This document shows positions 37,205-45,920 of a stretch of 64,000 nucleotides of DNA, one piece after another. The position numbers and the translations under genes were made by a program. The DNA lies in NCBI GenBank assembly GCA_964596125.1, contig CAZQRP010000016.1, forward strand, positions 1 through 64,000. Reading direction: 5' to 3'. Within the stretch, counting starts at the first letter, position 1, and the number at the start of each line of letters is the position of its first letter. The notes under the pieces are model-generated. The model saw nothing but the letters and a program-made list of their open reading frames with translations. It was not told where the DNA came from and did no database searches. The stretch comes from CAZQRP01 sp964596125 (GTDB lineage Bacteria; Chloroflexota; Dehalococcoidia; GIF9; UBA5629).

Positions 37205-37564
37205 CTATTTCAACCTATTTCAACCGACCGTCTTCCCGAATCATATTTTATTAAATTTGGCCGTTAAAATTAAAACAGGAACTGCACATTAAAAACGATT
37301 AAATAGCAAAGTCAAAAAGAGAAGAGCTTCAAGCTTTTAAAATGCATCGTTATTATAGAGAAAACTATACCAACTTTACCGATGATGTGCACTTTGTTGT
37401 CATGCCATCCAATATATACATTTTTGAAAAATCCATAAAATTTTTTAAATAAATGGTATGGTAAGTTATTGATGATGGGGACAGTGAGATGTAAAATGTT
37501 TATTAATCAATTTCACCCTGTCTAGCCATTATAGCTCTCATAGCGATAGGAGGGGTGTTGGGTT
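37205..37564. other. 360-bp AT-rich upstream region of the injection-system regulator
   Basis: Very A+T-rich, with no gene. It must hold the promoters of the divergent MEMO1-family gene and the SARP-like regulator. A TTTACCG-like heptamer near 37374-37380 resembles the repeats found at 38771-38810 but is not in an 11-bp array. AGGAGG (37548-37553) serves the regulator. Confidence 0.4.
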
Positions 37565-38650
37565 ATGACTCAAAGGAAGGACGAACAACCATACGAACGT
37601 AGGAACGATATTTTGCAGGAAACACGTTGGGAAACGCAATTTCAACAAGACTGGCAAAACGTCCTTCATGCTTTACAACAAGTGCAGGGAGACTACTCCC
37701 ACGCCAGAAAGCAACTTGAGGAGGTCTACAATTCCTTCGGCGAAAAGGAGAGAGTCGCCAGTGAACGGCTTCGCTATCTGATGGACGCCAGTACTGCAAC
37801 ACACATTAAAATCCACGATGAAAAGATAGGTAGCAAAGTAAAATATGCTGTGTCAGATCGTTCAGTCCATTTTCCAGTACTATCTCTCAGAGCCTACTGC
37901 TTCGGCAGCTTCGAGATCTACCTAAACTGGATTAAGCTGGATAAATGGCATACACTCAAGGCTAAGTCTCTACTTAAATTCCTGGTATCCCATAAAAGGC
38001 CAGTGCCCAGGGATGTCTTAATTGAGACTTTATGGCCGGAATGTGATCCTGAAGCAGGCAATAACAACTTGAAAAGCGCTGCATATGCATTGCGCCAGAC
38101 GCTTCTCAAAAACGAACAGGAAACAAAGATATCTTCTCCTATCATCTTATTTTCGGGAGGACAATATCTCATGGACCCTAAGCTGCAGCTCTGGGTAGAT
38201 ATAGATGACTTTGAATACCTGTGGCAAGCAGGGCGGCGTCTGGAGAAATCAGGTGAGATCGAAGAAGCAACCAGGCAGTACCAGTCTGCGGAAGAATTAT
38301 ATCGAGGCGATTATCTACAGGATGAACCGTACGCAGAATGGACATTACTCCGGCGAGAAGCTCTCAAAGATACCTATCTTACCATTCTCGTTAAATTAGT
38401 TAACATAATGTTCAAGACCGCTGACTATGAGAGCTGTATTATTTACTGCCAGAAAATTCTGAGTAAAGACTCGTGCCATGAAGAAGCATATCGATGGCTC
38501 ATGCGCTGCTACAATCAGTTAGGACAGCGTCATCGTGCCCGGCAATGGTACAATCTTTGTGTTACTACTTTAAAGCGAGAACTTGATACCGTACCTGACC
38601 CGGAAACAGTAAAATTGTATCATCAGCTCCTTAATCAAGACTCTATCTAA
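37565..38650 (+). CDS. SARP/BTAD-type transcriptional regulator
   Basis: 361 residues. Residues 1-75 are charged and helical (probable coiled coil). Residues ~108-205 form an OmpR-like winged helix (LRAYCFGSFEIYLNWIKL...KAKSLLKFLVSHKRPVPRDVLIETLWPE...NNLKSAAYALRQTL). Residues ~212-361 are a bacterial transcriptional activator domain of TPR-like helices (WVDIDDFEYLW...YRGDYLQDEPYAEW...CHEEAYRWLMRCY). Family members activate nearby operons by binding heptamer repeats. It lies directly before the injection-system operon, and such repeats are present at 38771-38810. The ATG follows AGGAGG by 11 nt. Confidence 0.85.
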   Translation: MTQRKDEQPYERRNDILQETRWETQFQQDWQNVLHALQQVQGDYSHARKQLEEVYNSFGEKERVASERLRYLMDASTATHIKIHDEKIGSKVKYAVSDRSVHFPVLSLRAYCFGSFEIYLNWIKLDKWHTLKAKSLLKFLVSHKRPVPRDVLIETLWPECDPEAGNNNLKSAAYALRQTLLKNEQETKISSPIILFSGGQYLMDPKLQLWVDIDDFEYLWQAGRRLEKSGEIEEATRQYQSAEELYRGDYLQDEPYAEWTLLRREALKDTYLTILVKLVNIMFKTADYESCIIYCQKILSKDSCHEEAYRWLMRCYNQLGQRHRARQWYNLCVTTLKRELDTVPDPETVKLYHQLLNQDSI

Positions 38651-38770
38651 TCACGTTTCAAAGATCTCATTTCATTAATCGTTTGCATTCCTCCAGGATA
38701 AATTCTCGTTTCCAGATTTATATTTAGTTTCTACATCCGCACCCACCTCTGCCATCACTTTCATTCTCAC

Positions 38771-38824
38771 TTTACCAGGGATTTACCAACTTTTCACTGC
38801 TGATTTACTGGTAAATGCTATTTT
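38771..38824 (+). promoter_or_regulatory. Heptamer-repeat operator and -10 element of the injection-system operon
   Basis: Four heptamers start at 38771 (TTTACCA), 38782 (TTTACCA), 38793 (TTCACTG) and 38804 (TTTACTG), exactly 11 bp apart. The last ends 8 bp before a -10-like TATTTT (38819-38824). A fifth related copy (CTTACTG) is at 38828. Direct heptamers at 11-bp period, with the last 8 bp from the -10 box, is the published architecture for SARP-activated promoters. A SARP-like gene ends 120 bp upstream. The first operon gene begins at 38945. Confidence 0.6.
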
Positions 38825-38944
38825 ATCCTTACTGGTAAAAGGCGCAGCAGGACTTTTGCTGTGGTCTGCAATGATGTTTAATTACAATAACTTTACATAA
38901 TAATAATAATAAATGGTTATTTTATTGTGAATAGGAAAAGTTGA

Positions 38945-39184
38945 ATGGGTCACTACAATTCTTTCCTGGTTAGAGTCTGGACAGAAGATGGAGAAAACAT
39001 TGTGAGAGGATATATACAACATGTAGGCAGCCAGGAGAGTATGCATTTTCGCAAGTGGGAAAAGATGGTTAGTTTTATACAGGAACACCTCCAGTGGCAT
39101 ATTAATGGCGATACAGGAGAAGAAGTTGAGCACCCAATGGCCACTTCTCAAGGAGACGAACCAAACATATGGGTACAGTTTTGA
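38945..39184 (+). CDS. Small conserved injection-system-associated protein
   Basis: 79 residues: NSFLVRVWTEDGENIVRGYIQHVGSQ...FRKWEKMVSFIQEHL. The layout (short beta-rich front, a conserved RG-x-IQHV-x-S segment, then F..W..M..FI..HL helix) is one I associate with small proteins near eCIS and related loci, though I cannot name a family. AGGA lies about 8 nt before the ATG, and its 3' end overlaps the ATPase start by 16 bp, so it is translated with it. It could be an adaptor of the ATPase (inference). Confidence 0.65.
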   Translation: MGHYNSFLVRVWTEDGENIVRGYIQHVGSQESMHFRKWEKMVSFIQEHLQWHINGDTGEEVEHPMATSQGDEPNIWVQF

Positions 39185-41376
39185 ACCATCACCTCGGAAA
39201 AAATCTGGAATATCTTTTTGCTGAATTAAACAGAATCGAACTAAAGCTGCGTCTTCAGGCTTTGCAAGCACGTTCGCGAGACAGTTACTGGGATAGAGAT
39301 GAGCTACGCGGACTGTATGTTTCATCCAGAGAGCTATCAGCCTTAATAACTGACGGACTTATAGAAGACCAGGATACCACACTTCATTCAACAACCGATC
39401 CCAACTACAAAGCCCTGCTTGGAATCCTGGGACAACTTGAAGAACAGATTGAGACCAGAAAGGCGGAAAATCCATACTGTCATTCAGTTTCTCGTCTTGA
39501 ACGTCTTGTCAGCATGTTTCACCTGACCGCTTTTGAGAAAGATGCCATCTTGCTTTCGATGCTTCCTGAGCTCGATTTAAAAAGCCAGAGACTCTTCGGT
39601 TATATTCAGGATGACGTCACCAGGCGAAAACCCACGGTAGCACTGTCATTAGACTTATTATGTCCCTCGCTTTACGAGAGGTTATCCGGACGGCAAGCCT
39701 TCTCACCTCAAGGTACTCTTCTTAGATACCAGTTAGTAAACCTGAACGATGATACACCTATAAGGCCGGCTCCGCTGCTAGCTAAATCTTTAACCATCGA
39801 TGACAGGATTTGTAATTATCTACTGGGATTTGACGAAATCGAGAGCAGTCTTCTCCTATTTACACATAGAATTGCACCTCGAATAACGTTTCAAGATATT
39901 ATCTTGTCCGATGATATCAAAGACCGGTTGCTTCGTTTTATCGGTGCCAGGAAAGAAAAGAGCCACCATATCACCTGGTATTTCTACGGCGCAAGAGGCG
40001 CAGGGAAGCGAAGCACTGCCGAAGCCATATGTTATAAACTTGGAGTTACATTACTAGTCGCTGATACAAATCTGATTCTTCAAACGTCCTTACCTTTTGA
40101 TACTGCGGTTCAACTCCTATGTCGTGAAGCAATGCTGCAGGATGCAATCATTTACTGGGATAACTTTGATGTTCTTTTTAATGATGGCCTTTCTGCAAAA
40201 CTAATGATTGCAGTAGAGCATATAAGAAATCATCCAGGTACTACGTTTATCGCTGGTAACGAACCATGGAACATTAACAATGATTGGCAAAGAAGGACTT
40301 TTATACCCGTAGCATTTCCTGTTCCCGATTATAGCCAACGGGAACAGTTATGGCGGCATTATCTTGATGGGCAGGTAAAAGAAACCAAGGATATCATTGG
40401 TTCTTTAGCCGGTAAATTTAAATTAAATGGTGGACAAATCCGGGGAGCAATAGATATAGCCCGGAACTCATCCCTGTGGCGTGATGGCGGCATTGTTACA
40501 GTTGATGACCTGAACCATGCCTGCCGTCAAAAATCAAATAAGAAACTCATAGAATTAGCCCGTAAAGTCGAACCCAGGTATATCTGGAGTGACATTGTCC
40601 TTCCCAGGGACCAGCTAGAACAGCTAAAAGATATTTGTAACTATGTTACATATCGCCACCGTGTTTATAGTGAGTGGGGTTTCCATCACAAGCTCTCACT
40701 GGGAAAGGGATTAAACATCTTATTTGCCGGGCCATCCGGCACAGGCAAGACAATGGCTGCGGAGATTATAGCCAACGAACTGGGGCTTGACCTTTATAAG
40801 ATAGACCTGGCTATGGTAGTCAGCAAATATATAGGGGAAACAGAAAAAAACCTTGATAGAATCTTCAAAGAGGCCAGGGACTCAAATGGCATACTGTTCT
40901 TTGATGAAGCTGATGCCATTTTCGGCAAGCGCTCTGAAGTGAGGGATTCACATGACCGCTATGCCAATATTGAAATCGCCTATTTGCTCCAGAAAATGGA
41001 ACAGTATCAGGGTATCGTAATACTGGCTACAAATTTACGCAAGAACATCGATGAGGCTTTTGCCCGCAGGATGCATTTCAGCATGGAGTTTCCTTTACCC
41101 GAAGAAGACGACAGACATCGGATCTGGCAAAAGGCATTCCCCGATGCAGCACCTCTGGCAGATGATCTGGACCTTGCCTTTATGGCACGGCAGTTCAGGA
41201 TAACCGGAGGCAATATCAAAAATATCGCCCTGAGCGCTGCCTTTCTTGCTGCCGAATCTGGCGGTCCTATCGATATGGAAAAGTTAATCCGGGCTACCAA
41301 GCGTGAATATCAAAAAACGGGCAGGTTATGCACGGAGGGCGATTTTGCACGATATTTTGAGATGGTAAAGGGTTGA
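39169..41376 (+). CDS. Double AAA+ ATPase of the injection system (Afp15/Pvc15-like)
   Basis: 735 residues. Residues 1-220 are an N-terminal helical domain. The first AAA module (about 240-450) is degenerate: its Walker A is GARGAGKR (274-281), with Arg where Ser/Thr should be, and its Walker B ends in WDN (AIIYWDN) rather than DE. The second (about 470-735) is intact: GPSGTGKT (521-528), ILFFDEAD (575-582), sensor NLRKNIDEAF and arginine-finger RRMHF. Afp15-type ATPases are needed for assembly or stability of eCIS particles, not for contraction-recycling like ClpV. It overlaps the preceding small gene. Confidence 0.9.
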   Translation: MGTVLNHHLGKNLEYLFAELNRIELKLRLQALQARSRDSYWDRDELRGLYVSSRELSALITDGLIEDQDTTLHSTTDPNYKALLGILGQLEEQIETRKAENPYCHSVSRLERLVSMFHLTAFEKDAILLSMLPELDLKSQRLFGYIQDDVTRRKPTVALSLDLLCPSLYERLSGRQAFSPQGTLLRYQLVNLNDDTPIRPAPLLAKSLTIDDRICNYLLGFDEIESSLLLFTHRIAPRITFQDIILSDDIKDRLLRFIGARKEKSHHITWYFYGARGAGKRSTAEAICYKLGVTLLVADTNLILQTSLPFDTAVQLLCREAMLQDAIIYWDNFDVLFNDGLSAKLMIAVEHIRNHPGTTFIAGNEPWNINNDWQRRTFIPVAFPVPDYSQREQLWRHYLDGQVKETKDIIGSLAGKFKLNGGQIRGAIDIARNSSLWRDGGIVTVDDLNHACRQKSNKKLIELARKVEPRYIWSDIVLPRDQLEQLKDICNYVTYRHRVYSEWGFHHKLSLGKGLNILFAGPSGTGKTMAAEIIANELGLDLYKIDLAMVVSKYIGETEKNLDRIFKEARDSNGILFFDEADAIFGKRSEVRDSHDRYANIEIAYLLQKMEQYQGIVILATNLRKNIDEAFARRMHFSMEFPLPEEDDRHRIWQKAFPDAAPLADDLDLAFMARQFRITGGNIKNIALSAAFLAAESGGPIDMEKLIRATKREYQKTGRLCTEGDFARYFEMVKG

Positions 41377-41404
41377 AGATTAATTCTTCAGAGGAGATGA
41401 AAAT

Positions 41405-42448
41405 ATGACACAGCATAAGCGGATACATAAAGAAAGTGCCGAAGAACTGGAGGAAGTCAGCCGTCGTAATAAGAAGGCCCAGCAGCCACTCTATGACCGT
41501 CTAAAGTCATCGGCAGAAGGTACTGTCCCGGCCACTGGCTTTCTGGGCGAATCATCAATAGAGAGGCATGTTGCTTTACTGGCAGATGTCCATTCCGAGC
41601 AGCAGGCTAACCTGATAACCCAGCTACAGCAATCCCACGGCAATGCCCACGTACAGCGGGTGATGGAACGTATTCAAGAGAAGAGAGGTTCAGGTCAATC
41701 GCTTGAGAGTGACACCCGCTTTGAAATGGAGACTGCGTTCAAACAAGACTTTAGCGATGTCCGCATCCATACCGATGCCGCTGCCAATCAGGTAGCCAAT
41801 GAGCTTGGCGCTAATGCCGTGGCCTCAGGTAAGGACATTTTCTTCAGCGAGGGTACCTATCAGACCGGTTCTGATGTCGGCAAAGCTCTACTTGCCCATG
41901 AGCTTACTCACGTAGTGCAGCAAGAAAGTAATACTGAAGATAGTAATATATCCATCGGCCGGATTGGTGATGTTTTTGAACAAGAGGCAGATTTGATTAG
42001 CAGGGATTTAATTGAAGGATGTGAGATATCCGTTGAGATGGCTTCGGCTGTCCCGTCTCTTCAATTGGATGCACCTGAAGCTACAGCAGAAGCTCCAGCC
42101 GCAGAGCCAGGAGCTGATGAAGCTGCGCGTGTCGCCCTTAGAGCAATGTGGGATGCGGTCGTAGTAGGAAATGTACAGGGAGCTCAAGAGGCTCTGCAAG
42201 AAGAACCTCCGGATTTTCAGACAGCTCACGATAATTTTGTGACGGTTAGCGAAATAGTCATGAGCGTAGCGCAGCCGTACCGCCAGAACGAACCACTATA
42301 CTTTCGATTCGGATCTCTTCACGGTATTATCACCAGGGTTATCCGGGAGATACAACCTCATCTTGGTCAGACAGCACCCGTAGAAGAAATATTAGATGCT
42401 TTTGAGCCAATCGAGACTTATACCACAGCTATAAGGGAACTCATGTGA
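41405..42448 (+). CDS. DUF4157 (eCIS-core) protein 1
   Basis: 347 residues. A front module ends in LQQSHGNAHVQRVMERI (about 73-90), followed by RGSGQSLESDTRFEMETAFKQDFSDVRIHTD and the metalloprotease-like HELTH (165-169) of DUF4157. These modules are found on eCIS-linked proteins in many phyla and are proposed to mark cargo or mature the particle. The C-terminal ~130 residues (Ala/Glu-rich linker, then helices) match nothing I know, so this may be cargo or a processing factor. Strong AGAGGAG ribosome site. Confidence 0.85.
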   Translation: MTQHKRIHKESAEELEEVSRRNKKAQQPLYDRLKSSAEGTVPATGFLGESSIERHVALLADVHSEQQANLITQLQQSHGNAHVQRVMERIQEKRGSGQSLESDTRFEMETAFKQDFSDVRIHTDAAANQVANELGANAVASGKDIFFSEGTYQTGSDVGKALLAHELTHVVQQESNTEDSNISIGRIGDVFEQEADLISRDLIEGCEISVEMASAVPSLQLDAPEATAEAPAAEPGADEAARVALRAMWDAVVVGNVQGAQEALQEEPPDFQTAHDNFVTVSEIVMSVAQPYRQNEPLYFRFGSLHGIITRVIREIQPHLGQTAPVEEILDAFEPIETYTTAIRELM

Positions 42449-42585
42449 CACAAAGACAGTGACAAGAAATGACAATCTACCTTAATAAAACCATAGTTAA
42501 AGGAAAAAGTATCCGGGCTAGCACGAACAAACATTGCGTTGATTGAATTGATGATTAAAGAGTCATAAAAGAGAGAAACAAGAGC

Positions 42586-44037
42586 ATGGCAGAGCATGAA
42601 TCAAGGGACATAGAGAAAAAGGATGATAGCGGTCATCGCAAACAAGCGCAACCGATAATCAGCCAACTAAAACAGTATGCGCAGTCAGATAGAGGACTGC
42701 CTGTACAGGTTGTTGCTGGCATACCCATGCAGGAACAGGCGTTTTTGATCAGCAATTCAGATATTCACTCAGCTCAACGGGCTGAAGCCGTGTTTGGACT
42801 TCAGCAAACACATGGCAACAGGTATGTACAGAAGCTCGCTGAGCGAAGTAACCAACCAACCTCGAACGAAGACATCATACGTGGGATAGAAATCGAAAGC
42901 GGCTCAGGTAAGCCTCTTGAGTACGAAGACCGTTCAGAGATGGAGGCTTTTTTTAAGCATGATTTAAGTCAAGTCAGGATTCATAGTGACAACCGAACTG
43001 ACCAGCTTTGCCGCGAACTAGGAGCCAGAGCTTTCACTCAGGGAAGTGACATTTTTATCCGTTCTGAGGAAGGCTCGCAGCCTACTGATGAAAGGAAGGA
43101 ACTCCTTCGTCATGAGTTAGCTCATGTTGTTCAGCAGAAAGCAGGACGAACCACAGAACTTAAAGGAACCGGTGGTAATACAACCACCCGATCCAAACTC
43201 GAAGAAGAAGCAGAACAAGCCAGCCATAACTTTAACAATGAGGGAACTTCAAATGTGTCCGAAGTTGTGATGGAATCTTCAGGTACGTCTGAGGCTATCC
43301 AGTTAATTCCAGTCAGCGCGGGTGAGTTGGCAAATGCAGTGATAGGTCACGGACGCGACCAACTGGATATTTTGGCTGGAGTTCAACATCAGACGGCAGC
43401 CGATTTCTACAGCGATTTAAGAAGCAGAACTGACCGGGTGATTGATGAAGTTGCCATGATGGTAGGAACGGAGGCTCAAGCCGGCATGGGTGCAGGCGGT
43501 GCGCTTGGTGGTGGTGCGGCTACAGTGGCTGGCGTTGCTACCGGCTGGGCCATCGCTCTAGCCGCAATTGCGGCACTTGTCGGTATTGCAAACTGGAGGA
43601 CTGCTGTTGAGACGAAAGCAGCTTGTGGTAGCATGATTGGAGAACTTCAAAGCGCCTGGGATCAGACAATTGATGACCATCGCCGAGAATATGAAAGTGT
43701 ATTAACGAGCCTGGCTGGGCAATTTGCGGGTAGCATTCCTGACGGCGAACGTGACACCGACAACTATACGTCACTTTTTGAGAGATTTGATGAATTTGCT
43801 GAACTTCCCAGCAGAGACGATGTCAGTGATGCGCTGTGGAACCAACTGTGTGATGAATGGAATACGTATGTAGAGGGTTCTGAATTCCGCCGCTACTATT
43901 CCGTGGAAGCAGATGAATTGTTGATGGCGCGTCGCTCCCGCGAGGTTGAGTTAACACCTGAGATGAGAGTGCAGCCAGTGAGCATGCCGCAACCAGCAAT
44001 GGGTGGGCCGGGTGCAGCGGAAGCATTGAGGGAGTAA
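42586..44037 (+). CDS. DUF4157 protein 2 with glycine-rich hydrophobic C-terminal domain
   Basis: 483 residues. The same front module appears (VFGLQQTHGNRYVQKLAE, 69-86), then DUF4157 with HELAH (176-180). From 240 on it is unlike the other copies: helices, then a Gly/Ala-rich hydrophobic stretch at about 299-334 (MGAGGALGGGAATVAG... ALAAIAALVGI) with no flanking charges, then a charged helical tail ending at Arg/Glu. Such a buried hydrophobic segment in a cytoplasmic protein is what pore-forming or membrane-inserting cargo looks like. I infer a candidate membrane-active effector; the exact activity is unknown. Confidence 0.8.
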   Translation: MAEHESRDIEKKDDSGHRKQAQPIISQLKQYAQSDRGLPVQVVAGIPMQEQAFLISNSDIHSAQRAEAVFGLQQTHGNRYVQKLAERSNQPTSNEDIIRGIEIESGSGKPLEYEDRSEMEAFFKHDLSQVRIHSDNRTDQLCRELGARAFTQGSDIFIRSEEGSQPTDERKELLRHELAHVVQQKAGRTTELKGTGGNTTTRSKLEEEAEQASHNFNNEGTSNVSEVVMESSGTSEAIQLIPVSAGELANAVIGHGRDQLDILAGVQHQTAADFYSDLRSRTDRVIDEVAMMVGTEAQAGMGAGGALGGGAATVAGVATGWAIALAAIAALVGIANWRTAVETKAACGSMIGELQSAWDQTIDDHRREYESVLTSLAGQFAGSIPDGERDTDNYTSLFERFDEFAELPSRDDVSDALWNQLCDEWNTYVEGSEFRRYYSVEADELLMARRSREVELTPEMRVQPVSMPQPAMGGPGAAEALRE

Positions 44038-44225
44038 TGGGGCTCAAACGAAATCAAGAAGCTAATTATTACCAGTGATATTACAAACACCATAGTAAAT
44101 GAAATAACAGGTATAAAGCACCGAGGTTACGGATGATAAGCACCTTCGATGTCTTATAAAGCAACTGTTGATAAAGTAAAAAATTTATAACCAGTCAAGG
44201 GAGATAAACAGACCTCAAAAGGAAA

Positions 44226-45875
44226 ATGATAATGGCGGAACGCAAAGCAACGGATGGAGAGAAAAAAGAAGGCGTTGGCCGACGTAAGCAGGTCGAGCCG
44301 ACATACAATCTGCTGGAACAGTCCGCCGAGCCGTATTCGGACCTGTTTGGGGGAATTATTGCTGGAATGTCCATGATAGAACAAGCTCCCATAATAAATA
44401 ATTCTGAATTACTGGCAGCCCAAAGAGCCAAGGTCATGTTTGGACTTCAGCAAACATACGGTAACAGATACATACAGAGACTCACTGAAAGTAATAAGGA
44501 AGCGGTTCCGAGGGACATCAACAGCAGAATAGAGGCAACGAGGGGTTCGGGAAGACCTCTCGACTCGAAGGTCCGCTATCGGATGGAGAAAGCCTTTGGA
44601 CAAGATTTCAGCAAGGTCCGTCTACATACCGGTGCCGAAGCAGATATGCTGACAAAAGCGCTGGGAGCTCACGCTTTCACCACGGGGAAAGACCTGTTTT
44701 TCAGTAAAAGTCCTGATGCAGGGTCTAAATTGCTAGCCCACGAACTGGTACATGTGGTTCAACAACGAAACAATCCTTCAGCCTTTCCACACGAAGTTAC
44801 TCAACCATGCGAGCCAGCTGAGCGGGAAGCAGAATCAGCCAGCAGCGCAGCACTGCACGGCAGAGTAAGTCCATCATGCTCGCTGGAACAAGGTGTGATA
44901 GCTCGGGAAGCAGCCGTAGTGGAGGCCTCTGAGGAGGAGATAGAAATGAGCAGGGGCCGTGAGCCCGGTGTATTTGGGGAAGACCCGATTGGTCACGCTT
45001 CCGGTTGGGCGTCTTTTTTGACATCGGATATGGTTCTGTATCAGCAGGGACAATATGATGATCAGTCCGGTATTCCTCACGATGCTGTGAGGTGCGGTGC
45101 GGCAGCGATCCTGGGAGCAGCAATTGCCGGTGGTCCTGCCGGTTTAACAACTTTCATAGATCGATTGAAGGCCAGGGTGGAGTCCACAGGTGCACAGGAG
45201 TCTGACGAGCTACCTCTTTCACGTCAGGTAGAAAAAATGCGCGAACTCCATACTAATTGGCATTTCGATCCGGGACCAGGTTGGAATGAAGTAACCTCGG
45301 ATATTGTCGATGAACATCCATTCACATATGATGACCTTTCATGGCTGCAGGCAATTGCCTACGTACAATTTGTGCAATTTGCTGGCATGGGCATGACATC
45401 AGGTGAGGTACAGACCGCTGCCGGGGAACTTACCCAAGCACCGGTGGCTCCGGTCACACCTGCTCCACATTACATGACTCCTATGAATGCGAACCAGATG
45501 AGTCAAACTGTTGTTCACAATAATCACGAGGTGGTAAGTCGATTTATCAGCCCTGGTGCTCCAGCCAGGTTGCAGCCGGGACAGTCGATCATTTTTAGCA
45601 TAATGGTGTTCGTACGGGAAGACGGCAACTGGGTAATGAATTCACATGCGGTGACATTATCCAACATAGATGGCACGTTTCACATATATAATCCGGAGAC
45701 GACTCCAGTAGCAGATTTCGTAATACAATATCTGCCGGCAATTTACCAAAATCTACCTATGGATAACCTGATGGGTCGCCATCTGGCCACGGCAGAGGCC
45801 GATGCACAACAGGGTATTTTCGGTCTGACCCTTGGATTAGTAGGCGAAGAGTTGACAGCACCGTTTCAGTTTTAA
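44226..45875 (+). CDS. DUF4157 protein 3 with cysteine-protease-like C-terminal domain
   Basis: 549 residues. Front module MFGLQQTYGNRYIQRLTE (71-88), then DUF4157 with HELVH (172-176), then a linker and a separate domain at about 245-549. That domain shows the order expected of a papain-like fold: Cys290 in VRCGAAAILGAA, at the start of a helix, His474 in NSHAVTL, and Asn489 in IYNPE. The Cys-His-Asn order and the local residues resemble C39/NlpC-like hydrolases. I infer a protease, amidase or deamidase effector carried by the injection system. Two Met starts (44226, 44232) are possible. Confidence 0.8.
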   Translation: MIMAERKATDGEKKEGVGRRKQVEPTYNLLEQSAEPYSDLFGGIIAGMSMIEQAPIINNSELLAAQRAKVMFGLQQTYGNRYIQRLTESNKEAVPRDINSRIEATRGSGRPLDSKVRYRMEKAFGQDFSKVRLHTGAEADMLTKALGAHAFTTGKDLFFSKSPDAGSKLLAHELVHVVQQRNNPSAFPHEVTQPCEPAEREAESASSAALHGRVSPSCSLEQGVIAREAAVVEASEEEIEMSRGREPGVFGEDPIGHASGWASFLTSDMVLYQQGQYDDQSGIPHDAVRCGAAAILGAAIAGGPAGLTTFIDRLKARVESTGAQESDELPLSRQVEKMRELHTNWHFDPGPGWNEVTSDIVDEHPFTYDDLSWLQAIAYVQFVQFAGMGMTSGEVQTAAGELTQAPVAPVTPAPHYMTPMNANQMSQTVVHNNHEVVSRFISPGAPARLQPGQSIIFSIMVFVREDGNWVMNSHAVTLSNIDGTFHIYNPETTPVADFVIQYLPAIYQNLPMDNLMGRHLATAEADAQQGIFGLTLGLVGEELTAPFQF

Positions 45876-45920
45876 ATGAAAGGATTAATGAGTAAATAGA
45901 ATCAAAGGGAAATTACAGTC

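Noticed and set aside
42469..42546. 25-codon ATG frame between DUF4157 genes 1 and 2
   Set aside because: Weak ribosome site and no recognisable sequence pattern.
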